Positions 55,263-63,089 of a stretch of DNA of 64,000 nucleotides are shown here, piece by piece. A program made the translations under genes and the position numbers. The notes under the pieces were generated by a model, which had not been told where the DNA came from, did not search any database, and saw only the letters and a program-made list of their open reading frames with translations. Positions within the stretch are counted from its first letter, which is position 1. Each line of letters opens with the position of its first letter. Origin of the DNA: Neobacillus sp. PS3-40 (GTDB lineage Bacteria; Bacillota; Bacilli; Bacillales; Cytobacillaceae); contig NZ_CP133266.1 of NCBI RefSeq assembly GCF_030915485.1, positions 4,344,001 to 4,408,000 on the forward strand, written 5' to 3'.

Positions 55263-56246
55263 ATGGAAGTTGAAAAAATATCACGATTAGTTGAGATAGC
55301 TGAGTTGTATTATCTACAGGATTTTAACCAACAAGAAATAGCGAAGAAGTTTGCAATTTCTCGGCCCACCGTTTCTCGCCTCCTTTTGCAAGCAAAACAA
55401 GAGGGGATTGTTGAAATAAAAATAGTGAATCCTACAGATTTTGTTCAACAATTGGCTTTAACTTTGAAGGAGAAATTTAAGTTAAAACAATGTATAGTTG
55501 CTCCTGTTCCAAAGTTTGAAGATAACCTAATCAAAGAGAACATTGGAATAGTAGCTGCTGAGTACGTAAATGGCCTTGTTAAAAATGGAGATACCATTGG
55601 TATTACATGGGGAACAACAATATTTGAGCTAGTGAAAAAAATTCAACCCAAAAATGTTAAGGATGTAACAGTTGTCCAACTTAATGGAGGGGTTAGCTAC
55701 TCAGAATCAAATACATACGCATCCGAAATTATCAACCGACTTGCTAGTGCTTTTAATACAATACCCCATTTTTTACAGGTCCCTGCAGTAGTCGACCATC
55801 TTGTTGTAAAAAATGCAATTGTTGCGGATCGCCATATTAAAAGTGTGTTGGAGTTAGGTAAAGCAGCAAATATTGCAATCTACACTGTAGGAGATCCAGG
55901 TGAACAATCCACCTTGATGAAGGCAGGCTACTTTTTAGAAGGAGATATTGAAACCTTAAAGACAAATAAAGCAGTTGGAGATATTTGTTCGAGGTATTTC
56001 GATGGTGATGGGAATATATGTAATTTTAGTTTGAACGATCGAACCATTGGTATTGACCTTCATCATTTAGCTCAGAAAGAATATGGAATTCTAGTTGCTG
56101 GAGGGAGGAATAAAATCGATGGCATCTATGGGGCATTAAAGGGTCACTATGCCAATGTCCTTATTACAGATCAGTATTCAGCCAAGGCATTACTAGAAAT
56201 GGTTGGTGGTGAAGACGAATGGATCAATCAGAAATTAGAGCAATAG
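55263..56246 (+). CDS. deoR: SorC/DeoR-family deoxyribonucleoside regulator
   Basis: 327 residues. N-terminal helix-turn-helix (about 1-55: YYLQDFNQQEIAKKFAISRP, TVSRLL) and a C-terminal sugar-phosphate-binding domain (60-320). It is close to B. subtilis DeoR (313), sharing TIGITWGTTIF, VVQLNGGVSYSESNTYASE, AVGDICSR(Y/F)F and LNDRTIGIDL. B. subtilis DeoR represses the dra-nupC-pdp operon and is released by deoxyribose-5-phosphate. As first gene of this operon, it strongly suggests dR5P as inducer and compartment substrate. It overlaps pduL by 28 bases. Confidence 0.93.
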   Translation: MEVEKISRLVEIAELYYLQDFNQQEIAKKFAISRPTVSRLLLQAKQEGIVEIKIVNPTDFVQQLALTLKEKFKLKQCIVAPVPKFEDNLIKENIGIVAAEYVNGLVKNGDTIGITWGTTIFELVKKIQPKNVKDVTVVQLNGGVSYSESNTYASEIINRLASAFNTIPHFLQVPAVVDHLVVKNAIVADRHIKSVLELGKAANIAIYTVGDPGEQSTLMKAGYFLEGDIETLKTNKAVGDICSRYFDGDGNICNFSLNDRTIGIDLHHLAQKEYGILVAGGRNKIDGIYGALKGHYANVLITDQYSAKALLEMVGGEDEWINQKLEQ

Positions 56247-56863
56247 TCAAAAGTGTTGTAACAAAAACGCTGCTAAAACCAAAAATGGTTCCAATAGCAG
56301 TTTCAAACCGCCACGTTCATTTAGCACCCGAGCATGTTGAAAGACTTTTTGGTAGAGGGCATAAACTAAGGAATCTTAGGAATTTATCTCAGCCAAATCA
56401 ATTCGCTGCAATGGAAACGGTTTCATTGATTGGCCCTAAAGGGAACATACAAAATGTTCGGGTACTTGGTCCCGCAAGAGGTAAAACTCAAGTAGAGGTT
56501 TCATTATTTGATGGATTTACATTAGGGGTGAAACCACCGATTCGAAATTCCGGTCATATCATAGGCTCTGAATCTATTACGATCCAAGGACCACGGGGAC
56601 AGGTCACTATTGGTGAAGGCCTAATTTGTGCGTCTCGCCACATTCATATCCATACGAGTGACAGTGAAACTTTAGGATTAAAAGACGGTGACCGTGTTCA
56701 AGTAAGGGTGAATGGTGAGCGAGGAATCATCTTTTCAAATGTACTTATACGTGTTTCGCCTAACTATGTGCTCGAGATGCACATTGACCTTGATGAGGCA
56801 AATGCTGCAAATATTAAAAAAGGGCAATGTGGAGAAATTATTTTGATAGAAAGCCATTCATAA
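56219..56863 (+). CDS. pduL: BMC phosphotransacylase PduL
   Basis: 214 residues. The metal-dependent phosphate acyltransferase of microcompartments converts acyl-CoA plus phosphate to acyl phosphate and frees CoA inside the shell. The two PduL barrels show zinc/active-site histidines in VSNRHVHLAPE (H32, H34) and CASRHIHIHTSD (H141, H143, H145). The first 18 residues (MDQSEIRAIVKSVVTKTL) form an amphipathic helix of encapsulation-peptide type. ATG within the end of deoR. Expected here to make acetyl phosphate from acetyl-CoA. Confidence 0.95.
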   Translation: MDQSEIRAIVKSVVTKTLLKPKMVPIAVSNRHVHLAPEHVERLFGRGHKLRNLRNLSQPNQFAAMETVSLIGPKGNIQNVRVLGPARGKTQVEVSLFDGFTLGVKPPIRNSGHIIGSESITIQGPRGQVTIGEGLICASRHIHIHTSDSETLGLKDGDRVQVRVNGERGIIFSNVLIRVSPNYVLEMHIDLDEANAANIKKGQCGEIILIESHS

Positions 56864-56882
56864 GTGGGCGGAGGCTGTGGCA

Positions 56883-57623
56883 GTGGATGTAAAACAAAAA
56901 GTCAAATCACTTGTCCAACAAGAAGTTGAAGCTTATTTTAAAAAATTCATTCCAGAACAAAGGAAGATATCAATTGTAATTTTATTAGGTTATCACTCTC
57001 TTTATCCTTCAAACATTTTGAAAGCGGTTACTCGTTTGCTGGAATCCTACGACGTGACGTTACTTTTAACGAAAGACTGGCTGCCTTTATCAGCAAACCT
57101 TTCTAACCAATCATATGTACTTTTAGAAGATACTTCGTATAGAGAATTAAATAACTTTGTTGAGAAATCCGCACTTTTAGTTGTTCCAGTTGCCTCCTAT
57201 CAGTTGGTATCAAAGCTCGCTCTATCGATAGATGATGATTTAGCTGCATGGTTGTCAATCCAATATCAATTGATAGGCAAACCAATTGTAATTGTTAACG
57301 ATGATGTTGAACCCAATGTCTACCAACAAATATATGCACCTTATTCTGTACTAGAACGATTAAATTCTTACATAAGCCAGATTCAACTCGATCAAGTAAA
57401 GTGGGTACCATTAAGTAAGCTAGCAACTACTGTTGATGAACAATATAAGTCGTATTCAGAAAAGCAATCTCTTATTCTTGCAAAACATATTGAAAAGGCT
57501 CATCGAGATAGGATACAAGAATTAGTAGTATCAAAGAGGAGCCAAATAACACCAGTTGCCAGAGATTTGGCAAGGGAACTTAAAATTCAAATTATCAAGT
57601 CGGACTCCTCGAAAGGAGGTTAG
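56883..57623 (+). CDS. BMC-associated flavoprotein-like protein, function unknown
   Basis: 246 residues (GTG at 56883 is eight bases after GGAGG; GTG 56877 is too close). A long amphipathic N-terminal helix (VKQKVKSLVQQEVEAYFKKF) is followed by a Rossmann-like domain resembling the flavoprotein/PPC-decarboxylase fold: KISIVILLGYHSLYPSNILK, ALLVVPVASYQLVSKLALSI (like the PATANT-type loop) and LIGKPIVIVNDDVEPN. The C-terminus is a basic helical tail. Flavoprotein-fold genes do occur in some BMC loci without a known reaction. It could be a redox or cofactor protein, or have lost flavin binding. Confidence 0.7.
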   Translation: MDVKQKVKSLVQQEVEAYFKKFIPEQRKISIVILLGYHSLYPSNILKAVTRLLESYDVTLLLTKDWLPLSANLSNQSYVLLEDTSYRELNNFVEKSALLVVPVASYQLVSKLALSIDDDLAAWLSIQYQLIGKPIVIVNDDVEPNVYQQIYAPYSVLERLNSYISQIQLDQVKWVPLSKLATTVDEQYKSYSEKQSLILAKHIEKAHRDRIQELVVSKRSQITPVARDLARELKIQIIKSDSSKGG

Positions 57624-57626
57624 CCA

Positions 57627-57926
57627 TTGATCATTGGAAAAGTAATTGGATCGATTGTTTCCACCACAAAAGCAGAGAAATTAAAGGGCAAAAAGCTCCT
57701 CATTGTGCATCCACTTGATATGAAAAGTATCGAAGAAGATGGAAAACCACTTGTCGCCATTGACACAGTTGGTTCAGGAATTGGAGAAGTAGTTTTAGTT
57801 GTCAGCGGAAGTTCGGCAAGACAAACAGAGATAACAAATGGAGTCCCAGTTGATGCCGCAATCATAGGAATTGTCGATCAAATTGAAATAGAAGGATCCT
57901 TAACTTTTAATAAAGGAGGTAAATAA
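57627..57926 (+). CDS. BMC pentameric vertex protein (EutN/CcmL), copy 1
   Basis: 99 residues, BMC-P family: MIIGKVIGSIVSTTKAEKLK, GKKLLIVHPLD, PLVAIDTVGSGIGEVVLVVS-GSSAR and AAIIGIVDQIEIEG. Five copies form the caps at the vertices of the shell. TTG start after a perfect AAAGGAGG. First of three pentamer genes in the operon. Confidence 0.95.
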   Translation: MIIGKVIGSIVSTTKAEKLKGKKLLIVHPLDMKSIEEDGKPLVAIDTVGSGIGEVVLVVSGSSARQTEITNGVPVDAAIIGIVDQIEIEGSLTFNKGGK

Positions 57927-57928
57927 AT

Positions 57929-59350
57929 GTGCAAATAAGTGAGTTAGATATTAAAAAAATGGTTGCACAAGTCCTGCAACAATTAGAGCAAAAACCAGAT
58001 ACATCTGTTTCAAAAAATCTGGATGCAAGCTTTGGCAATGGAGTCTTTGAAACAGTGGATGAAGCTGTGACCGCTTCAATTCAAGCATGGGAAAACCTTC
58101 GAAAACTGCCGTTGTCTACTCGGAAACAAATGATTGAGAAAATAAGAGAAATAAGCCGTGAACATGCGGAAGAATTAGCAATTCTTGCTGTACAAGAAAC
58201 GGGCTTAGGAAGAGTAACAGACAAGATTGTAAAAAATCTATTGGCAGCAAATAAAACACCGGGCGTTGAGGACTTAGCCAGTACTTCTTATTCAGGGGAT
58301 AATGGATTAACACTTGTTGAATATGCTCCAATTGGGGTGTTTGGTTCCATTACACCAACAACTAACCCAGCTGCGACTATTATTAACAATATAATTTCTC
58401 TAGTTTCAGCGGGTAATACAGTCGTTTTCAACCCACATCCAAGTGCTAAAAATGTATCAATTAGAACAATCCAACTTTTAAATCAAGCAATAGTATTTGC
58501 AGGTGGACCTGAAAATACACTAACATCTGTTGCAAATCCGAATATCGATACGTCCGCTGAAGTTATGAAACATCCATCTATAAATGCCCTTGTTGTTACA
58601 GGTGGGGGTATGGTTGTTAAGGCTGCAATGAGTGTTGGAAAAAAAGTCATTGCAGCTGGTCCGGGAAATCCTCCCGTCGTGGTAGATGAGACAGCAATCA
58701 TTGCAAATGCAGCTGCGAACATTGTCGCAGGTGCAAGTTTTGATAACAATATTTTATGTACAGCTGAAAAAGAGGTCTTTGTTGTTGAGAAGGTTGCAAA
58801 CGCCTTAAAAAGTGAGATGGTCAAGAATGGGGCTGTTGAGCTTAAAGGCTTCCAATTAGAAAAACTACTCGAAAAAGTACTGGTAAAGAAAAATAATAAA
58901 TTTTACCCAAACAAAGATTTTGTCGGCAAGGATGCTAACGTTCTTTTGGAAGCAGCTGGAATACAAGCGAGTCCAAATGTGAAGCTGGTTATTGCAGAAA
59001 CAAATATGGACCATCCGTTAGTCATGATCGAAATGCTAATGCCACTTTTACCCATCGTTCGAGTACCTGATGTTGATAAAGCGATCTCATGTGCCGTAAT
59101 TGCCGAAAAAGGAAATAGGCACACAGCGGTTATGCACTCCCAAAATATCACGAATTTAACAAAAATGGCGCAAGAAATTCAAGCTACTATTTTTGTGAAA
59201 AACGGTCCATCTGTTGCAGGCTTAGGCTTTGAAAGTGAGGGTTTTACGACTCTGACAATCGCAGGACCTACCGGTGAGGGATTAACCAGCGCTAAAACAT
59301 TTACTCGAAAGCGACGTTGTGTTTTAGTCGATGGATTAAGAATCATATAG
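57929..59350 (+). CDS. CoA-acylating aldehyde dehydrogenase of the BMC (PduP/EutE type)
   Basis: 473 residues. Converts acetaldehyde (or another short aldehyde), NAD+ and CoA to acyl-CoA and NADH in the compartment lumen. Catalytic Cys277 in FDNNILCTAEKEVFV; GVFGSITPTTNPAATIINN and GPGNPPVVVDETA are typical of PduP/EutE. The first 20 residues (ISELDIKKMVAQVLQQLE) are an amphipathic encapsulation-type helix, then a Ser/Asp-rich linker. GTG at 57929 eight bases after AAAGGAGGT. The product NADH has no partner dehydrogenase in this locus. Confidence 0.95.
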   Translation: MQISELDIKKMVAQVLQQLEQKPDTSVSKNLDASFGNGVFETVDEAVTASIQAWENLRKLPLSTRKQMIEKIREISREHAEELAILAVQETGLGRVTDKIVKNLLAANKTPGVEDLASTSYSGDNGLTLVEYAPIGVFGSITPTTNPAATIINNIISLVSAGNTVVFNPHPSAKNVSIRTIQLLNQAIVFAGGPENTLTSVANPNIDTSAEVMKHPSINALVVTGGGMVVKAAMSVGKKVIAAGPGNPPVVVDETAIIANAAANIVAGASFDNNILCTAEKEVFVVEKVANALKSEMVKNGAVELKGFQLEKLLEKVLVKKNNKFYPNKDFVGKDANVLLEAAGIQASPNVKLVIAETNMDHPLVMIEMLMPLLPIVRVPDVDKAISCAVIAEKGNRHTAVMHSQNITNLTKMAQEIQATIFVKNGPSVAGLGFESEGFTTLTIAGPTGEGLTSAKTFTRKRRCVLVDGLRII

Positions 59351-59463
59351 TGGGGTGATTTTAATTGGTTGATTCTGAAGACTCACACAAAGAAAAAGAG
59401 AAGAAGAATAAAACGAAAAAGCAAGAAAAGACAAAAGTAAATATCGATAAAGGAGGAAATAAG

Positions 59464-59742
59464 ATGAGTCAAGAAGCTTTAGGAATGATTGAAACAAAGG
59501 GTTTAGTAGGTGCAATAGAAGCTGCAGATGCAATGGTTAAAGCAGCAAATGTTACTTTAGTAGGGAGAGAATTTGTGGGTGCTGGCCTTGTTACAGTTAT
59601 GGTTCGTGGAGATGTTGGCGCTGTTAAAGCAGCAACAGAAGCAGGTGCTGAAGCGGCACAGCGTGTTGGAACGCTTATTTCCGTACACGTCATTCCGCGT
59701 CCAAACACTGAAGTCGATGGGATTATTCCGAAAGCAGAATAA
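59464..59742 (+). CDS. BMC hexameric shell protein (BMC-H), copy 1, with possible extended form
   Basis: 92 residues, Pfam BMC domain: [40 protein letters not shown] and [20 protein letters not shown]. Forms hexagonal shell tiles, with pore loop around VGAGL. ATG 59464 follows AAAGGAGG. An in-frame TTG at 59365, with its own GGGGTG seven bases upstream, would add 33 very charged residues ([20 protein letters not shown]...). So two forms may be made, or the extension is a leader. Confidence 0.96.
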   Translation: MSQEALGMIETKGLVGAIEAADAMVKAANVTLVGREFVGAGLVTVMVRGDVGAVKAATEAGAEAAQRVGTLISVHVIPRPNTEVDGIIPKAE

Positions 59743-59753
59743 GGTGGATGAGA

Positions 59754-60593
59754 ATGGAACATTCCATTGAAAGCTATATCAAAAATCTTGTCAGAGAAAC
59801 CATTGGCCAAACAATAAGTGATGTACAAACCCATAATGGGCGTTCAAATTATGTAATCGCAAATTGGAAAATGAATAAAACTTTAGCGGAAACAGCTGAT
59901 TTTTTCGAAAAAGTCACTTGCGATGATACTGTTTCAGTCGTCATTTGCCCACCTGCTCCGTTATTATATCTAGCAAATAATATGATTAAACAACAAGTTA
60001 AGCCTATTGCCCTCGGTGGGCAAAACGTTCATTGGGCTGAAAAAGGCGCCTTTACTGGTGAAACATCGACTGAAATGCTCAAAGATGTTGGCTGTGAGTA
60101 TGTTATCATCGGCCATTCTGAAAGAAGACAATATTTTCATGAAGATGATGAGATTATAAACCAAAAGGTGCGGCAATCAATAAAGGCTGGTCTCATTCCA
60201 ATTATTTGTATTGGAGAATCATTAGAGCAAAAGAACTTCTTGCAAACAGAACAGATTTTAACAGAACAACTTATCGGAGCATTAAAAAATACTGGATCTA
60301 GTAATTTTATTATTGCCTATGAGCCAATATGGGCGATAGGAACAGGGCAGTCAGCAACTCCAGAACGAGCCCAGGAAACTCATGCCTATATCCGTTCTGT
60401 GTTAAAACAATTATTGGGTCAAACAGCAGACAGCATTTCGATTATATATGGTGGCTCTGTAAATGAAAAAAACGCAGAAGAGTTCAGCTCAATGCCTGAT
60501 ATCGACGGCGTACTCGTTGGCAACGCCAGCTTGAATGCCGAAACTTTTGAAGAAATTATCAATGTATTTGCCAAAGGAGAACAAAATGAATGA
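59754..60593 (+). CDS. tpiA: Triosephosphate isomerase with an N-terminal encapsulation-type extension
   Basis: 279 residues; interconverts glyceraldehyde-3-phosphate and dihydroxyacetone phosphate. All catalytic residues are present: NWKMN (N37, K39), GHSERR (H121), YEPIWAIGTG (E190) and the phosphate loop YGGSVNEKN. Ordinary TPI has about 250 residues and begins near SNYVIANWKMN; here about 30 residues precede it, starting MEHSIESYIKNLVRETIGQT, an amphipathic helix like other lumen-targeting peptides. ATG 59754 is well spaced from AAGGTGG; ATG 59748 is too close. A housekeeping tpiA is expected elsewhere. Confidence 0.95.
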   Translation: MEHSIESYIKNLVRETIGQTISDVQTHNGRSNYVIANWKMNKTLAETADFFEKVTCDDTVSVVICPPAPLLYLANNMIKQQVKPIALGGQNVHWAEKGAFTGETSTEMLKDVGCEYVIIGHSERRQYFHEDDEIINQKVRQSIKAGLIPIICIGESLEQKNFLQTEQILTEQLIGALKNTGSSNFIIAYEPIWAIGTGQSATPERAQETHAYIRSVLKQLLGQTADSISIIYGGSVNEKNAEEFSSMPDIDGVLVGNASLNAETFEEIINVFAKGEQNE

Positions 60594-61060
60594 AAAAAGT
60601 TGCGATTGGTAGTGACCATGGTGGATACGAACTTAAAGAAAGTCTAAAAACCTATTTAACGGAATTAGGCTATGAATATCTTGATTTTGGCTGCAAGGCT
60701 AAAGAATCCGTAGACTATCCAGATATTGCTTTTCTTGTTGGTGAAACCGTCGCCACCCATGATGACTATGTAGGGATCATGATTGATGGAGTCGGGGTTG
60801 GAAGCGGAATGGTGCTAAATAAAATTCCTGGTGTCCGTGGAGCTGTTTGCTGGGATTTATCTTCTGTAATCAACAGCAGGGAGCACAATAATGCTACCGT
60901 ACTGTCTATCGGTGGCCAATTTATTGGTGAAGGGCTAGCCAAGCAACTAGTAAAAACATGGCTGGAAACTGATTTTGCAGGGGGGCGGCATGATCGACGT
61001 GTAACAAAAATCATGGAGATTGAAAGTAGGTTCATAGGCCGTTCGAAAGAGGTTTTATAA
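60590..61060 (+). CDS. RpiB/LacAB-family sugar-phosphate isomerase-like protein
   Basis: 156 residues, RpiB fold: VAIGSDHGGYELKESLKTYL, YPDIA, LNKIPGVRGAVCWD and REHNNATVLSIGG. In E. coli RpiB Cys66 is the catalytic base in a CGTGIG motif; here the corresponding region is MIDGVGVGSGM with Asp66, as in LacB-type proteins (IDAYGAGS). It may therefore use another base, act on another sugar phosphate or need a partner. Overlaps tpiA by 4 bases. No N-terminal extension, so it may be outside the shell or carried in with a partner. Confidence 0.9.
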   Translation: MKKVAIGSDHGGYELKESLKTYLTELGYEYLDFGCKAKESVDYPDIAFLVGETVATHDDYVGIMIDGVGVGSGMVLNKIPGVRGAVCWDLSSVINSREHNNATVLSIGGQFIGEGLAKQLVKTWLETDFAGGRHDRRVTKIMEIESRFIGRSKEVL

Positions 61061-61061
61061 A

Positions 61062-61346
61062 ATGTTTGTAGCTAAAGTGATTGGAAATATTGTCTGTTCT
61101 CATAAAAATGACAATTTAAAAGGCTTAAAGCTACTGATTGTCCAGCCAGTAGATGATCAATTGAATGAAAAAGGCAAACCACTTGTGGCCATAGATACGA
61201 TAAGACAGTCCGGAGAAGGAGATATCGTCTATTTAGCTAAAAGTAGAGAGTCTTCCATACCATTAAATAAAGATCTTGTTCCATCAGACGCAGGGATATT
61301 GGGGATTATTGACTATTACAATGTAAAACGAATGGAGGAAAAATAA
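61062..61346 (+). CDS. BMC pentameric vertex protein (EutN/CcmL), copy 2
   Basis: 94 residues: MFVAKVIGNIVCSHKNDNLK, GLKLLIVQPVD, PLVAIDTIRQSGEGDIVYLA and DAGILGIIDYYNV. The region that is SGSSAR in copy 1 is KSRESS here, so the central pore loop differs. ATG one base after rpiB, with AGAGG upstream. Confidence 0.95.
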   Translation: MFVAKVIGNIVCSHKNDNLKGLKLLIVQPVDDQLNEKGKPLVAIDTIRQSGEGDIVYLAKSRESSIPLNKDLVPSDAGILGIIDYYNVKRMEEK

Positions 61347-61622
61347 ATGAATAATGCATTAGGAATGATCGAAACAAAAGGTTTAATAGGTGCTATCGAA
61401 GCAGCAGATGCAATGACTAAAGCAGCAAACGTTACGCTAGTAGGAAAAGTGAATGTTGGCGGTGGTTTAGTTTGTGTAATGGTGCGTGGAGATGTTGGTG
61501 CGGTTAAAGCAGCAACTGAATCAGGTGCAGATGCAGCACGACGTGTTGGGGAACTTTTATCCGTTCATGTGATCCCAAGACCACACCAAGACATTGAAAA
61601 AATTCTTCCGTCTTTAAAATGA
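61347..61622 (+). CDS. BMC hexameric shell protein (BMC-H), copy 2
   Basis: 91 residues, close to copy 1 ([40 protein letters not shown]). The pore segment is [13 protein letters not shown] rather than [13 protein letters not shown], so pore charge and size differ: the RE pair near the loop is lost. It has no N-terminal extension. ATG directly follows the pentamer gene's stop, after TGGAGG. Confidence 0.96.
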   Translation: MNNALGMIETKGLIGAIEAADAMTKAANVTLVGKVNVGGGLVCVMVRGDVGAVKAATESGADAARRVGELLSVHVIPRPHQDIEKILPSLK

Positions 61623-61876
61623 AACTAGCAAAAGTTGTTGGAAATATCGTTTCAACAGTTAAAACACCAAGTCATCAAAATAAAAAACTTATGGTTGTTA
61701 TCCCTATTGATCCATCTGGTAAAGAATGTGGAGATGCGATGATTGCGATAGACCGTTTCCATGCAGGGATTGGAGATTATGTCCTTATCATAGAAGAAGG
61801 TGGATCCGCAAGAGATATTTTAGAAGACCCGAACGGGGCAATTGATGCTGTCATTGCCGGAATCGTTGATTGTTAA
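61619..61876 (+). CDS. BMC pentameric vertex protein (EutN/CcmL), copy 3
   Basis: 85 residues: [59 protein letters not shown] and AVIAGIVDC. It overlaps the BMC-H gene by 4 bases. Shorter than the others at the C-terminus. Three distinct pentamers in one operon allow vertices of different composition. Confidence 0.95.
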   Translation: MKLAKVVGNIVSTVKTPSHQNKKLMVVIPIDPSGKECGDAMIAIDRFHAGIGDYVLIIEEGGSARDILEDPNGAIDAVIAGIVDC

Positions 61877-61897
61877 CATTAATGTGAGGTGAACACG

Positions 61898-62707
61898 TTG
61901 GAAATTGAAGCACTGGTTGAACAAATAACGAATAAAATTATGGAACAATTAACAAATAAACAAGCATTAACTGAGGCATTGCCAGTAAAGGGATTAGGAA
62001 ACATAACATATAAAGAAGGATCTTCCTCAAACCTTATCACAGGTGCATCTATTGCGAAAATGATTGACCATACTTTATTAAAGCCTGAAAGTACGAAGGA
62101 TCAAATCGTAAAACTTTGCGAGGAAGCAAAAGAATATAAATTTGCAACAGTCTGTGTAAATCCGTATTGGGTTGCTACAGCTGCCAACGAACTTAAGGGT
62201 TCAAACGTTGGGGTAACAACCGTCATTGGTTTCCCATTAGGCGCCACAAGTACGTTCGTAAAAATTGCGGAAACAAGAGATGCTCTTGCAAATGGTGCAA
62301 CTGAAATAGATATGGTTATGAATATTGGAGCTCTAAAATCAGGGGATTTTGAAACGGTGAAAAAGGATATTGAAGGTGTTGTTTTAGCTGTTAATGGTCA
62401 TGCTCCTGTAAAAGTAATTATTGAAACGGGACTCCTAGAAATTGAAGAAAAGAAAAAGGCTTGCATTCTGGCAAAGATGGCAGGAGCAACATTCGTGAAA
62501 ACTTCGACTGGCTTTGGGCCAGGATGTGCAACAGCTGAAGATATCAAGCTTATGAGAGAATCTGTTGGACCTGAAATGGGAGTAAAAGCATCTGCATGTG
62601 TTCGAGATTTAGATACTGCTAGAAAGCTAGTTCAAGCAGGTGCAACTAGAATTGGTGCAAGCTCTGGTATCGCAATTGTTACAGGTGGAAAAGGAACAGG
62701 CTATTAA
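61898..62707 (+). CDS. deoC: Deoxyribose-phosphate aldolase with an N-terminal encapsulation-type extension
   Basis: 269 residues from TTG 61898 (GAGGTGA precedes it; GTG 61889 lies in that site). Cleaves 2-deoxyribose-5-phosphate to acetaldehyde and glyceraldehyde-3-phosphate. The core begins at [14 protein letters not shown]; Schiff-base Lys201 in FVKTSTGFG, Asp in [11 protein letters not shown] and second Lys230 in VKASACVRD. Canonical DeoC (about 223 residues) has Gly-Gly in that last motif (KASGGVR), part of the phosphate site; here it is Ala-Cys. About 49 extra N-terminal residues begin [20 protein letters not shown], an amphipathic helix plus linker, as expected for lumen targeting. 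Confidence 0.95.
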   Translation: MEIEALVEQITNKIMEQLTNKQALTEALPVKGLGNITYKEGSSSNLITGASIAKMIDHTLLKPESTKDQIVKLCEEAKEYKFATVCVNPYWVATAANELKGSNVGVTTVIGFPLGATSTFVKIAETRDALANGATEIDMVMNIGALKSGDFETVKKDIEGVVLAVNGHAPVKVIIETGLLEIEEKKKACILAKMAGATFVKTSTGFGPGCATAEDIKLMRESVGPEMGVKASACVRDLDTARKLVQAGATRIGASSGIAIVTGGKGTGY

Positions 62708-62754
62708 GGGATTCAGAACAAAGAAATCGCTTATCCATTTAAGAGGTGACAAGA

Positions 62755-62955
62755 ATGAATAATATTGGATATCAACTGAAACAAGCTAGATTAAAACATC
62801 AGATGGACCAGGAAGAGCTTGCATTTTTAACAGATTTACATGTGGAAACCATTTCGGCTATCGAAGAAGAAATGGTGGATGTACAGGTTTCAATCTTATA
62901 TAAGCTATCCCATGTCTTAAAATGCACTTTTTCAATTGGAGATATGACAATATAA
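62755..62955 (+). CDS. Small XRE-type helix-turn-helix protein
   Basis: 66 residues: GYQLKQARLKHQMDQEELAF, LTDLHVETISAIEEEMVDVQ and LYKLSHVLKC are a complete Cro/C1-type domain with nothing else. ATG 62755 after GAGGTGA. It lies 47 bases after deoC without a terminator, so it is probably the last gene of the BMC operon. It may control the operon or simply be a neighbour. Confidence 0.82.
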   Translation: MNNIGYQLKQARLKHQMDQEELAFLTDLHVETISAIEEEMVDVQVSILYKLSHVLKCTFSIGDMTI

Positions 62956-62995
62956 CCATTTTTTATAGAGATGATTAGCTTTTTATATGCAAAAC

Positions 62996-63024
62996 AAAGC
63001 ATCAGTTATAGCTGATGCTTTTTG
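62996..63024 (+). terminator. Terminator of the BMC operon
   Basis: AAAGCATCAG (62996-63005) pairs with CTGATGCTTT (63012-63021), followed by TTT. Confidence 0.9.
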
Positions 63025-63089
63025 CTCATAGAATATACGGGATTTGCCGAGATTGTCCTTACAATTTACCATTGTAAGGAACGATATTA

